Below, piece after piece: positions 12,010 through 25,700 of a stretch of 64,000 nt of DNA. The stretch comes from Dryas octopetala (lineage: Eukaryota; Streptophyta; Magnoliopsida; Rosales; Rosaceae), in the NCBI GenBank assembly GCA_963921425.1, contig OY992832.1:14854835-14918834 (forward strand), given 5' to 3'. A program made the position numbers and the translations under genes. Below the pieces are notes generated by a model. The model ran no database searches and was not told the DNA's origin. It was given only the letters and a program-made list of their open reading frames with translations. The stretch's first letter is position 1. Each line of letters begins with the position of its first letter.

Positions 12010-12343
12010 TGAAGGAATATAGGCATTCATTCCAAAATTTATTGGCAATAGGAGACCCTTATAAACCACTATGTAAAGCCTCACATTTTTAATGTGAGAT
12101 ATTTCTCTTAACACCCCCCGCACGTGTGGCACCATTCAAGCCTAACACGTGGACAAATCATATTGAGTGACATGAGAGCACGTGTGGTCGTTAAGTGTAA
12201 CACGTAAATAGCTTGCTCTGATACTATGAAGAAATCTAGACATTTATCTCAAATTCAATTGAAAATAGGAGGAATAGCTCAAACCCTTATAAGTCATTAC
12301 GCAGGACCTCACATTTTCAATGTAGAATCTTTCTTTTAATACA
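12010..12343 (-). mobile_element. TRIM-like miniature LTR retrotransposon
   Basis: Two alignable repeats, 12010-12113 and 12227-12343, each read on the minus strand as TGT...TTCA, enclose about 110 bases. Read on the minus strand, the upstream repeat is followed at once by TAGTATCAGAGC (12215-12226), nearly the initiator-tRNA-Met primer site. The downstream repeat is preceded by a purine tract, CGGGGGG (12114-12120). This is the full layout of a terminal-repeat retrotransposon in miniature, without coding capacity. Flanks AAAAA and AAAGA may be a decayed 5-base target duplication. Divergence of the two repeats indicates an old insertion. Confidence 0.75.
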
Positions 12344-13105
12344 AAAGACGAGTGGGGGGAGATAAGAGAACGAGGGAAGCTGAAAGGTTGAGGAAGAAGT
12401 GCATTCTTTTTTCTTTTGTTAATAATAGGTTTTTTTATTTGTAAAAAGACAGGTGTAGAATTATGATTGGTTTATCTCCATTAGGGTGTGCATGGAGATC
12501 CACCGTACCCCCAGGGGTGGACCTAAGCATTGCCCTTAATTATAAGCTTGCATTATTGATAAAGATAAGACTAGCTTATTCATATAACTGCCTCCCACAG
12601 GATAATATATGATATATATGCTTGCATTTTGTTGAGAATATTGAAACTCATGTTTGAATTTCTAAATCTTGCATGATAATATATATATATAATATGAATT
12701 TCTTTAGCTATAGTCAATGTAAGAATGTGGATTATTATTTTCTTATATTAGAAAATCATATAACTTTGCATAGTAATTTATAAGATGTTAAATATTTGCA
12801 TTAATTTTCAATTAGTTTTAGATTTAATGCTTCAATTTTGTTCAACTAATTGGTTATTTATAATTGGATTTTCTTTACTTTAACATAATATCAACCACAA
12901 CTTATTAGGCCCAATGGCCATACACATTCCACATCATTCAATATTATCTCTCCACATAATTGACTTAAGTAGGTTATACATACGTGTTGCCCATGCCAAG
13001 GGGAGGTGATGAAAATATAAATATCGCACCAGAACTCTAAACCTTAAATGACAATATATAATTTCAAAGTCTCTCCATGCATGAGAAATTGATTTTGAAT
13101 TCAAT

Positions 13106-14387
13106 CAGTGGCTTAATGGAAAGTGAGGGGTGAAAACTGCGAAGCTACATTAAAGCCTTCTAGATATATTATTCAAAAATATATTTTTTAAAAAAATTAT
13201 TGAAAAATCACTCTTCTTACTTTTTGAGATGCAAAATTAGTGATTAAATTTTTATATTCAAGTTAAATTCAAACATTGAATGACAAATTGACAATTTTAA
13301 AAAATTAAGAGAAACTTACTAGTTGCCCCAATGAGTCTTGACTATTGAGTTTGAAAATTGAGACCAGAGAGATAAAGAGAATATAGAAGAGAATAGAGAG
13401 AGGGAGAGAGAGGGAGAGACGAGAGCTTCAGAGTAGAGTATGATGGAATGATCAATGATGGGTCATACTTTGTAGAAATAAGGAATAAAGACAACAAATG
13501 AATAGGGGTGTAAGCTACTAGGCTTCCATTATAACAGTAGGCCTAAAATTGTTTTTTTTTCAAAGAGAAAATGATGGAGGCTTGTAGGCTTTCATTATAA
13601 AATTTGGGGCATAAATTCAATCTAAACACATAACTATATATGTCATTTCAACGAGGTACACGTATTTTAAAATATTTCAAATATACACCCGATCTACTAT
13701 CTAAATTGAAAAATGGACTTCCGTCCATTGATTCGTTGAGAGATTAGTTAAATGTCAGCTTGGCTTTTACTGATTGGGATTACTTGGCGACGTGGCGCCA
13801 TCTCAGCAAACCTTTCCCACCAAATGAACAACATGGTGACACCTGTCCACCTAACCCCTGACACGGGCCCACAAACTCATTATCTCTTTCTCGCTCGTCG
13901 AACACAAGTGAGGGATTTATATTCGAATTTGGGGAAAAACGTGATGTTTTTGGGAGATTAAATGATCAGGAGAGCGTTCGACGAGCGGGAAAAATGTGAT
14001 GGGTGTGTGGGCCCGTGTCAGGTGGACATTTGTCGCTCATTTAGCGGGAAAGGTATGTTGAGTTGGCGCCACATCGCCAATTAATCTACGTCAGCAAAAG
14101 CCAAGCTGACATTTAACTGATCTCTCAACAAATTAATTGACGAAAATTCATTTTTCAATTTAGATAATAAATTGGGTGTATATTTAAAATATTTTAAAAT
14201 TTATGAACCCCATTGAAATGACATATATAGTTATGTGTCTAAATTAAATTTATGCCTAAAATTTTTTATGCAATTATAAATTTTTTTTTTTCAATAGTAA
14301 AGTAGTAGACTATGGGATATGTGAGGCCTTTCTCAATTTGTGGCCCTAGGCCTGTGCCTTGGTGGCCTTGGGCCTTAGCCGGCACTG
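13106..14387. mobile_element. hAT-like DNA element with 8-base target duplication
   Basis: Begins CAGTGGCTTAATGG. The right end in reverse complement is CAGTGCCGGCTAAGGCC, a common plant hAT terminus. Flanks are AATTCAAT (13098-13105) and AATTCAAC (14388-14395), a 7/8 match for an 8-base duplication. No transposase is visible. A long foldback (13608-14256) sits inside, so this may be a nested or composite insertion. Confidence 0.5.
13608..14256. repeat. Long foldback (inverted repeat)
   Basis: The left arm (GGCATAAATTCAATCTAAAC ... AAATGTCAGCTTGGCTTTTA ... GTCCACCT ... TCGTCGAACAC) pairs with the right arm in reverse order. It includes the GGGCCCGTGTCAGG/CCTGACACGGGCCC and TGGCGCCA segments. 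Arms are about 300 bases with many mismatches. Short open frames within it are not genes. Confidence 0.7.
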
Positions 14388-16116
14388 AATTCAACGTTAG
14401 CTCCCATAGTGCTGGCGGAAGTGGAAAGCAATTGTTATTGATTGGAGAGAAGGGAAAAGAGTTCTTCATATTCTATTTCTTGTTGTAAAGTCATATATAT
14501 TCTGATTTCATCAAACTCTCATTTATCCAAATCATGGCCTTCTGCTACTAAAGCAAAAAAAGAAAGAAAAAAAATATATATATATATATATATGGCCTTC
14601 TGTGATTACTCAAGGCTATGTGTCTTTGTATGGATTCTGATTTCGAAGGGTCAAAGTCGTTTTTTTTTTTTCACCCAGGGTCAAAATTGAAAAGATAAAT
14701 ATGTATATTATATATATATTATTAGTTCAAAGGAATATATTATCTACTAGCTAGAACTCAAAATAACACACAGATATATAATACTATTCTATAAGTTTTC
14801 TCAACCTAGGATAGAGGTTGTATATATGGTGGATGAGAGTGAAGGGCAAGTAGGCCTGCAATTTTAATAATGTTAAAGAGTTGAAGGAGTAAATATTAGA
14901 GCACCTGATCGAATGATTAATAAACAACTAGTACATATACCATTAAAAATTAAATCCACACGTACCTTTTTTTTTTTAATTCATAAAAGTCAAAGCTATA
15001 AATATACAAGATTGCAACGAACAAAGTTTGTGAAAAGAATTATGTTGGGTCATCAAAGACAATACACAAAAATACAAACATGTAGGCTATGTAGCATTCA
15101 AATGAGGACGAACAGAGAGAAGGAGAAATTAAATTTTGGTAGTGCATGTGGAGTGTAGGAGGGTACGTACGTGCATAGCATTTACTCTGCAATCAATTCC
15201 GGGCTGACCTCTACGAATGAGAATGCAATACAAAAATGGGAAAAGTGGGCCACTTCCCCCTTATTAATTACTTTCCTGGAAGTGAAGTAGTAGGCACTCC
15301 AACCCAACTTTCCATTAGATACTTGGCCTACTTCTATGGGAGTATGGAACCCCACTTCGGATGTCTTTCTTTTTTTTTTTCTTTTCTTGTCTAATTAGCT
15401 ACTTGTTTATGTTAGTCGACTGCGTTCTCTTCAAAAATTTAAGTTTTTAGAAAATTGGTCAGCAATATATAACAAACTAATACTCTTCACTCATATGCAG
15501 TATATATACTGACAGACAAAAGAAGACAAAACTGAGAATTCAAACCCATAGCAAATAACTCTGATACTATGTTGGACAATTATTTTTGCTCCAAAAATTT
15601 TAAAATTTTAAGGAATAAGCAATGTATGTCATGTTAACAATTTATTGTACTAAACGTGTTTTCCTAACCCTGAAAAGGACTTTTGAGTACTACTTTTTTT
15701 GATGCCTTACTTTTAATTTGTTTCTTTTGATTTTTCATCTAAACTTTTTTAAAAGAAAAATAGTTGTCCAAAAACGCTTTTGGCATTGGCAAAAGTATTC
15801 CCAAGGACAAAAGTTTTTATTGGAAACAGACTAGCTAGCAAGAGTGTAGAAACTGATAATATCTATTATTGTAATGACAAATGTGTCAATGCCACAAACA
15901 AAAGAGTTTTCAGACGAGTGCAAGAGGCTAGAGCCCCCACAGGCCCACACGCCTAAATTGTCTCCTTTCCACACACGAAAATGTACACTTGATGGACTGA
16001 CTTATCCCCTATAAGAAGCCAAACCCAATTCACTCATTCACCAACCCAAAATATCACATACCAAATTTAGAGGGAAGGAGCAGAGTGCAATTCTCTTATC
16101 ATTCATCTCCTATACC
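14388..16116. other. Intergenic before the third GDSL copy
   Basis: AT-rich with TA microsatellites. Around 15557-15575 CTCTGATACTATGTTGG, read on the minus strand, is an LTR edge followed by a TAGTATCAGAG primer-site remnant; no partner LTR was found. The last 150 bases are the promoter of the third copy, with AAATGTACACT at 15979 and a TATAAGAAG box near 16011. Confidence 0.45.
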
Positions 16117-19100
16117 ATGGCCATGGCTTACAATGTTAATCAGTTTCCAATGACTAATATCTTCATCAATATCGTCTTCTTCTTCTCTCTCTTCATTTCT
16201 GGTTTCATAATCACTTCCTCAAAAGCTCAGATGGTGCCAGCCATTTATGTGTTTGGAGACTCACTGGCTGATGTGGGTAACAACAATTACCTGAAGGTAT
16301 CTCTTGCCAAGGCAAATTTTCCTCACAATGGTATCGATTTTCCAACCAAGAAAGCTACCGGGAGGTTCTGTAATGGCAAGAATGCTGCAGATTTTCTTGG
16401 TAAGTTAATATTTCAAATATCATTACACTATACTCTATGCATGTTTACAGGTATATGTACTTAGGCTGACTTAGCATAAGTGATAAAGGGATAATCACTT
16501 TAACTGCATGCATAAGAACTAGTTCCAAGTTGGTCCCTAATCAAGGAAGGATTCCAAGGAAATGTGATGGATTAATCGGACTTAAAAAAATATATGGTGT
16601 ATATAATATCTCTCATAATAATCAGTTATATTTGAATGTGACCAGAATAGCAATTGTGTGAGAAAGGCGCTCTATACATCCGATATGTAAGAATTTCTCA
16701 TAATCAAGCAAACGCCCTTTTTGTGATTTACATCCCAAAAGGCCAAAAAGTCCACCGATTTAATTATGAGTTAAATCGATCATATATGCTCACGGAGTTG
16801 GCTAATTAATTACGGGCACTAATTTAGCATGGTATATTTAGAAAAATTATAGGGTATAACTAATATACTATCACATGGTATAACCAATCCAATATGTAAG
16901 GGTATTATTGGACAATGTGTTTATATTAGTAAGGTATAGTATTAATAACATCTACTCATATTATAACACATATAGACTAATTATACCATGTGTCAATATA
17001 TCGGTTATACAGAATAATTTCTCGTATATTTGATATATAAGATCAATATAAATTACATAGCTTTTTTTTCTTGGTAAAAATTTTATTCAACCAAACCAAG
17101 CATCGGAGAACTTAATTAGTACTTACCCTTGTTGTGAGATCATGTATGATGGATGTTGTTATAATTGTAATTGATGTTTGGGTGTACAATGGATTATTGG
17201 GCAGCCGCGAAAGTGGGATTACCAACTTCACCGCCATATCTCTCTCTTGTATCCAAGTCCAACAACAAAAACGCATCCTTCGTAGCCGGAGTTAGCTTCG
17301 CTTCTGGAGGGGCTGGAATCTTCAATGGCACAGATGATCAATATGTAAGTCCAATCAAATATTCTCAAGCATCTTTCGAATAAACAAAGTAGCTTGAGAA
17401 TAAACAAAGGAGCATTTATTTAACTAACCCAGTAACCCTAACAAGAAAGATATTTTCGCAATATAATACTTGTGTCGTGAGCCTTTCAATCTAAATTATT
17501 GTTGAGATTGACTTTTAGTCTTTACGTAAGTATATAATTTCACAGCATAAATATTTTCTAGACAAGGATTTTTTACACTTTCAAGTAAAAGAATATTATT
17601 CAATTGCATTGTCCACCTTTTTCAAAGCCGGTAACTACTTCTTCTTTCTAAGTAACTGACGTGTGTATTCAATCTAATGTATTATAATATGAGTGAATAT
17701 TATTAATATAAATATAACAATAAATAATATTTTTACACATTAAATTAATTACATCATATGAATATATATTGGTTACAATTAATAATTTTTCCAAAGTGTA
17801 CTAATCAATACACCCCAGACTCCATAGCAGTCTTAGAAATTTTGAAGAAAAAAATGGGTGTTAAATATACTGATCAAATGATTGGCTACATATTAGATAG
17901 ATAGATTCCTCAATGTAGTCCTAGGCTCCTAGCCCACATAAAGGTCTTGGAAGACAGAGGACCTATTAATTTGTATTCTAAATCATTTTACTTATTAATC
18001 TCACAGCGTCAGTCAATTCCTTTGACAAAACAAGTACTCTACTATTCAAAAGTAGTGCATCAAAGGATTGAACTACAATTAGGATCCCACCGTGCCCAAG
18101 ACCATCTATCAAAATCTCTGTTTGTCATTGTGATTGGAAGCAATGACATCTTCGGCTACTTCCAGTCATCCAATCTCCGCAAGAATATAACACCGCAGCA
18201 GTATGTGGATTTGATGGTGCTTGATCTCAAACAACATTTACAGGTAACAAAATACACATTAGCTTACCTTCAAATATATTTATTAGTCCATTTTTTAGAG
18301 TTGAATTGTTGTTTGACACTGTATCAAAACATTATTTGCAAGACGTATTTGATTAGAAACCCTCCAATCTCAGTTCTCTACTTCTTTATTTGTTTGCTAC
18401 ACATTTACTTAATATATATTATTAGCTCATTTTTTAATGTTTAAATTTTTTCCTATTTTGATTGGCAGCAAATCCATAATTTTGGTGCACGTAAATTCGT
18501 AATTGTTGGAACTGGGCCAGTTGGGTGCTGCCCAGCAGATAGGAATGCACAAACAGAAGAATGCAATGAAGAAGCAAACTCAATGTCTGTCAAGTACAAT
18601 GTAGGGCTTAAGTCGATGTTGCAGAAATTGAAATCAACTTTGGACATAAATTACTCCTACTTTGACAGTAACAGCGTCTTGCTTGATATCATTCAAAACC
18701 CGGCTTCTTATGGTACTCATATCTTCTTTTCCTTCTTTATTACATGTTACATTATAATTATTAATCGGGTAAAATGTGTCTACGTGTTTGTCAGTCTGAT
18801 AACATAAAAAAAAGTTATGTTCTTTTTATAATTCAGGCATAGTAACATTTTAGCTGTAATTTGACTGAAAACCCAAATTTCATATTTCTCATTTCAGGAT
18901 TTACAGAGAGTAAAGCTGCATGTTGTGGACTTGGGAAGCTTAACGCCAAAGTTGCTTGCCTGCCAATTGCATCCTACTGCTCCAACAGAAGGGACCATGT
19001 CTTCTGGGATAAATTCCACCCAACAGAGGCAACTAATAGCATCTTAGTGGATAAACTTTTTGACGGTCCTTCACAATACACATTCCCAATCAATGTGAAG

Positions 19101-19118
19101 CAATTAGTTGCTCTATAA
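16117..19118 (+). CDS. GDSL esterase/lipase (At5g55050-like), third copy
   Basis: Secreted GDSL serine hydrolase, paralogue of the two copies upstream. Exons 16117-16399, 17205-17344, 18007-18243, 18469-18712 and 18898-19118 join in frame to 374 residues. The N terminus has a hydrophobic signal peptide ending near SSKAQ. The nucleophile is Ser49 in [11 protein letters not shown], block III is GSNDIFGYF, and Asp339/His342 lie in WDKFHPTE. Conserved segments [24 protein letters not shown] and [15 protein letters not shown] are present. It differs from the second copy at several family positions (LAD for LVD, DKFH for DRTH), so the duplication is not recent. A second in-frame ATG six bases downstream is possible; the first is used here. 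Confidence 0.93.
16831..17035. repeat. Small foldback MITE in GDSL intron 1
   Basis: The left arm (GGTATATTTAGAAAAATTAT, AGGGTATAAC, CACATGGTATA) is inverted on the right (TATACCATGTG, GGTTATAC, AGAATAATTTCTCGTATATT). About 205 bases, no coding capacity. Confidence 0.55.
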
Positions 19119-19707
19119 AATCTCATCAGTAGAGGCTCCAAATCAAAGCAGCCACCTTAACTAGAGTTTTTATAGAATATACATGGCCTTCTTAGGAGGT
19201 TACTTAGGCTAGGTGCATGTGTGCAGCAAAGAGAGAATGTGTACCATCACAAAAATAGTGGGTACACTACCATTGTAGGTTGCTTTGAAGAAAAAAAAAA
19301 AAAAAAAAAAAACGTTGCAAATTTGAAAAGAAAAAAAGAGTTATATGCCACCATCTTGCGCTTCACATGAGTTAAAAATCTTCGATTTGAAATATATACA
19401 TAGAGGGAAGATTAAGCAAAGAATTATATGGCCTAATCATTTAACCTTTCTATTGAATGAAGAAGGGAAGATAATGTTGTCATCCACTGATGGTAGAGAT
19501 AATGCCTCACACATTGGCAGCCAGATCCAACTGAAACCTTCTGCGTTCACAATATCATATTGGGAAAAGTTTATGCAAAGCAAAACATAAAGTGTTCATG
19601 AAAAAGAAAAAAAGTAAAGCAACTTAAATATTTAAATATTGTATTGCAGATTCGTATACTTACTAAAACAAGATAGGAGCCATACAAAGGTTACCTTTAG
19701 AGCTTTT
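19119..19707. other. Convergent 3' ends of the third GDSL copy and MSH5
   Basis: The GDSL and MSH5 genes converge here, with stop codons 589 bases apart. It includes an A run at about 19290-19311. No separate gene is seen. Confidence 0.5.
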
Positions 19708-22700
19708 TTAGGATTTAGATGAAAATAAATCCTGAAGAAACAGGCCTACATCACCCTTGTGAACATCAAATGCCAACATCTTGTCCACTACATTCTGCAT
19801 TTAAATAAAAAAACAAGAAAAGAGCTTCCTACAATTAACAACAGCAATATATGACAGGAAAATCATAAAATTTTGTTTGATTGCTTTTCACGGTAGCTTA
19901 ATAGCATGCTATGCACATCACTCATATTGTCATACACCACCCCTTGTATATGGTGCATGGCACGTCCAACGGAAAGCCATAGGCCCATATGGAGTGTCGA
20001 ATCATGGAAAAGGAATTTTGCAGGCGCAGCGTTACTCTATATAATATGTCATGTTTCATATCTGAGTTCAGTTTTTTGGATTAAAACCTGGTATTGCTGA
20101 TCCTGAGCTGATACATTCTCATTGCACAATCGTTCAACATGCTTATTATTCCCAATACTTTCCAATATATGTGCTGCTCTTTTAATAACTTCCTCTGGAA
20201 CACCTATATAAACAATACAATTAGTTCTACTAGCAAATTGATGCTGCCACCAACAGTTCCTTAGAATTAAGATTTTAGTCAAAGGGAAGGAAATACAAGT
20301 TTGTGAACCCAAAGACTCATTTCATGTTATGTGCTTGCGCATGTATGTATGTGTGCGCATGTGTGTGTGTGACAAGGAGAACTCAAAGAACTTTTTCTCC
20401 CTTTTCTTAAATTCACGAATGTAAGTTTTAAGCTCCAACAAGGTACCAGCAAGTAGCGCACAATGCAGACCTGCAGGATGTAAACAGAGTGTGATTTCAA
20501 ATAACAGTATCCAGTAGGCATTCCCAATTTACATAGATATATATACATGCATTTATATATATATATATATATATATGTGTGTATATATGTAACACACGGT
20601 CAGCTTCTATGAAGAGATCCAATTTTGAAGTTTTTCCTATACATACATACAAATATATATGATATATATTCTATGCATGTATGTATGTTTGTACTCACCA
20701 TAGCTAAGAAGTGCATGCCCAGGAACTAGCCTGCAAGAAATGAAAAGTAAAATTACAAACGTTGAGTAGCAAAACTACATTCAACAGCAGTGAGAAAATA
20801 TAATATATGTATTGAGGATGGAATGAAAGAGTTAGCTACTGACTGATACACATTATGTCACACAAGCAAACAGCAGGTTGGCAAGATTTAGATGCATGCC
20901 AAGTCGTTAGACGACATAGAAGTTCACAGTTATGTAGATTGAATGTGCTAACAGATAGTTCAAGGACATCCTTTCAGCACGACCCCTGTGACTAAAACCA
21001 CTATAAACCTTCCACGAAATGGCGTCTTATTCATTCCTGAAAGAATGACACATTTCCTTTGCCGCAATGCTATGTATAGAGGCAATGAAAGTTTACCTAT
21101 ATAGGAATACAATATCCTCAACATCTGCAGAGTTGTCGGGCCTCAGCACACTCATGGTGTAAAACTTGATCTTCTTGGACTAAAACAAGAAAAAGAAAAT
21201 ACCCATCAACTTGCACAATTCAAACATGGAACTATGAATTACTTGTATATTAACTCTACAGGCTTGCATACTTTAGGTAAACAACTCTCACTGAATAACT
21301 CAGTCAAATGAGTGCACACCAGAACCTGCAAAAGAATATTGAAAAACCCATCAAAAGCGACCTTCAACTATCAGAGTGACCAGGTGCCCATCTAGTGAAA
21401 AAAAAGTGTTGAAAAGACTAATTTGGAAGAACCAATTGGTACTGATATGCAACTCTCGTTGCATGAAGAGAATAGCCTGAAACCTTTGGGGGATCATCAT
21501 ATGAGACAAAGTAGTTTATGGTTCCACCAAGCAGACCAACACCATCTGAAACAATATTGAGAATGTTTATACAATACTGCAACTGCTAAACTCGTTATAG
21601 AACTTTTTCTTGCTTGAGAGGGAGGGGTGAGACTAACCTTCTGTAAGAGTACCTTTACCAAATTCATCCAAGAGGCACAAAGACCGTGAAGTTGCCTGCC
21701 TGTTAATTTTCTCAAATCTATGTAAAATAGTCAAAAGGAATATTCTTTTTTTTTTCTTCTTTTTTTATACTGTTCTTGATGTACAAATGTTCCTCAAATA
21801 TAAATTTATAATAGATACTTTGAAGCCTTATAACCATTAAGCAAGTTCAGAGCCTGGATATTACTAGAGAGGAGGCAACCAATAATTACTAAATATTACC
21901 GCTGTTCAACATAATTGTCCAAGTCAGCTGTTACTGAACAAATAAAGTCAATTTTTTAATACAATGATACAGTGCAATCATATGATTCATTTCAGTTACT
22001 TAACATGTATGCTATAAAAGAGAATGATTTTCTCATTGTTCTTTCAGTAACAAGTTTAACCCTGCCTTTTTAAAATGCCTCTCATTCCATGTAAGATAAT
22101 CTTATCACTTGAGCACTCTGAATTTTACCTAAATTACTAAAATAGGCAAATTCAGGTTTATCACACAAGTCAAAAGTGTTAAAAATGACATGCATCCAGA
22201 GTGCAAATGCTGAAAGCTAAATCCATTAAATTAGCACAGTGAAAATTTTGAAGGGCCTATTTTGAGTATACCTCAGCATCATCCCAACTTGATGCAGATC
22301 AATCATAAACGTTGACTGTTCTGCAGTCATGAGCTTGCTTCCCATTGCGCAGAATATTCTGTTAAGCAGAAATAGAAACTGCGGTTGTTATGATCAATGG
22401 CATACAAACATAATATTGAATGTGAGAAAGGTGTTGTAATATGCAGGTCAAACCTATCAGTCAAACCCACAGTTGCCGCATCTGCTGGTACAAAACTTCC
22501 TATGTGGGACAGGAAAACAATTAAAGCTACCTGGAAAAGAAAACTTTTCAACACGTGTCGATTTAAGATGAATTTCTACACTAGAGACAATAATTAATAG
22601 CCAACTATATCAACGAGGCACCAAAAAATTCAGCAAAAAGGTGATTTAAAGATAAATATGCAAGTGGCATGGTATTTACACATAAATATGCAAGTGTTTA

Positions 22701-25700
22701 TGACTCAACGCAAAGTTCCCAATTAGAGAATGTCCTTGTTCATAAATGGCCACTAGCTTAACTAACTCTGCCTTTCTGAAGAATCATTGCATGTTTACTT
22801 TAACATGTTTAACAGACAAACTTCAAAATCATACTCCAAATAGGTATTTATGAAGTGTTTTGAATATAGTCAACCATGTTTATTACATATACTTATCTAC
22901 ATGATGTTGATATTATCACCACTATAGACTCAGCTTGGAAGATACGGACAAACCCATTAATTTGTTGCAAGTCACAGCCACTAAAAGAATAGGCAAATGG
23001 ATAGATGCTCGAAAACAGATTCCAATATTTCATATCTGGAAACCATATTTTGGACTTGAAGGAATTACATAACATATACACGTACATGCAGAATTGCATG
23101 ATTAAAAATGAATGATGAATGACAGACACAGACACACAGGCAGTATACACAGATATGGGGAGGAGGGGAGATGCAGCTTCCAAGAAAAAGCAATTACTGA
23201 CCTGCTTTATGTAGATGCTTTTCCCTGAATAGTTAGGACCAGTGATGATATTAATTCTTCCTGAAACAGCAGAACCATTGAAAAGTAATTAGTATGCAAA
23301 GATGGGATCTCTTATTTTCCTGAACTGAGTTGATCATAATTCAATATGGCACAATTAAATGTATAATTCCATTACCATCTGTTTGAATCTTTGTATCATT
23401 GGGAACAAATGTGTCTACTGCCATTTCCTGCAAAACATGTCTGGAAATTAAAAGAACACTTGTTACCAACCCTAAGTAAATAATTATCTCTAGAGGTATT
23501 CTCAATGAAATGATACAGATTAACCAGACATCTCTCACCTTCCATTCTGTATATCAATCAAGCAATCCATGGTCAAAGTAGGCCTTACATAATTGTTTTG
23601 ACGAGCAACCAGTGCCAGTGACAAAAAGCTAAATGCATACACAAAGATATATATTAGTACAAAAAATATACTTGGAAAAAAAGAGAGATTTATCAAAGTA
23701 TGGGGTGAGGGAAGGGAGGGAGATAGAGCGAGAACACTGGTATTGAAATGATTCTCACCAATCAAGCTCAGCTGCAAAATTTACTGCCTTAAGCAGATGT
23801 TCTGAAAATATTAGTATATGCGACACCAAATCTCGAGTAATTGCCCTCTCCATATCTTTATCAATAAATTTTGTACATGAAAACAGTTGTAGAAAAAAAA
23901 AAAGATAATAAAAAGTTAAATCAGAATGACAGTCAGTCTGATTACCATCACATCAGTCAAAAATTAATAAATTGTGTACCCACAATAGTTATTGTGTGTA
24001 GCACACACTAGGCTGCCATAACACATTGCTCATGTCTAAATTATCTGGCATACCTAGTATTTTATGATAGATATCTCCCAGCAGATTGTCCAACTCTCGT
24101 GTCTTTGGGGTACGATAAAAGAATCTTTTTGTTTCTCCTTCTGCATCAGAGAACTAACTTTGATAGCTATAATTTCTTATGCAAATACATACTAGTTACA
24201 AAAGAAAATATCAATTTTAATATGCAAGCATCAACTTACAGCAAATTCAAAATCTTGAACTTTCTCCAGGGTAGCTTCATCAAGTTTTTCTTCAAAAATG
24301 CACATTAAGTATCCTACAACTCAACAACACACAAAAGGCATTTATAAAAAGGGAAAGGCATTGTGGAGATGTACCTAGATTAAACAAATCAAATTATCTT
24401 AAAATTCTTCATGTACTGATTATCTGATAATTGAGAGGGACTCCTTTTTTGGATAGAATGAGAGGGACTTTATGTTATGAAAATCTATATAAATTCATAA
24501 TAACACCTAACAAAATACTTCAAGATGCTATGTGATTGAGGCGAACCTATCTGGCGTATATAAACAATACAAGGAAGTAGCTTGTCTTTGCATAGATGAG
24601 GAAGCCTTCCAAGTTCCATCTGTGACACCTGCAAGGCAATTGCACAATAAAAATAAAAAAATAAAAAAACTTATTTGGTAAATCAACTCCAATCTACTTT
24701 CTAATTAGAAGTATAATTGAATTGTATAACAATTACCTGTTCCAGAAATTCAGGCAATTCCTCATAAATTTGCCTGAGCTCATCTAACTAGACAAGAAGA
24801 GAAGGGAATGATTTGTTAATATTACAAATAACTCAAAATCAGACAATAGCCCGCAGTACAGAACATAGTACATGAAGAAGCATATAAGTTTAACTCACAA
24901 AAGAAATTCTATGATCTCAGTATTCAATTAACAGAAAATCTTCATCAAACTAACCTCATAAACAAAAACAAAACAAAAAATTATACTAAAACAACAACAA
25001 TGATGAGATGGCAAATAAGGCAAATATGCATTCTGAGTGGACAATTACGAAAGGGAATTTTGGGACTTATGCCTAACCTCATCACAGAAATCATCTTTTA
25101 CAATTGTCTCATATCCCTTCTCTTTACTTCTATTTACATCAAGAACACCAATTACCTACAAAACACATTGCTGATGGTATAATTGTTGAAGCATATCTAA
25201 ATAAAGACCAAAGCTTCCACATTTGCCGATATTAAAGATGTCAATGCAGGGAAACCCAGGCATAAGAAGGAAATCAAATGAATGCCATAAAGCCAGGAGG
25301 CTACACCAGACATGATACAACTTCTCACCAATCGATGATGCAAAATGTTTGTGGGAACTGGACAAAAAGTTCAGAGACCAGTCCCTCCTTTAAAAGGGAA
25401 AACTTACAGTAAACTCAAATGAGTTTCTGTCTGGAGTTGTTTTACCACATGTGTATGGACTGTAGAGTTTCTACACATGCATGGTTTCAACCTAATGAAA
25501 GATTAATTTCTTCCTCTTATGGGATTGACGCTTAATAAACTTCTGTTTTGTTATTGCAAGACAGCTGTAAAATATTGAAGGCTACTTCATAAACTAACCA
25601 ATTCGTATACATAAGCAAGCTCGGTTGTAATGCATGAAGCAGCCTACAAAAAATTTAGACAACAGACCAAGAAACAAAATTATTAATTTAGTAAATAAGT

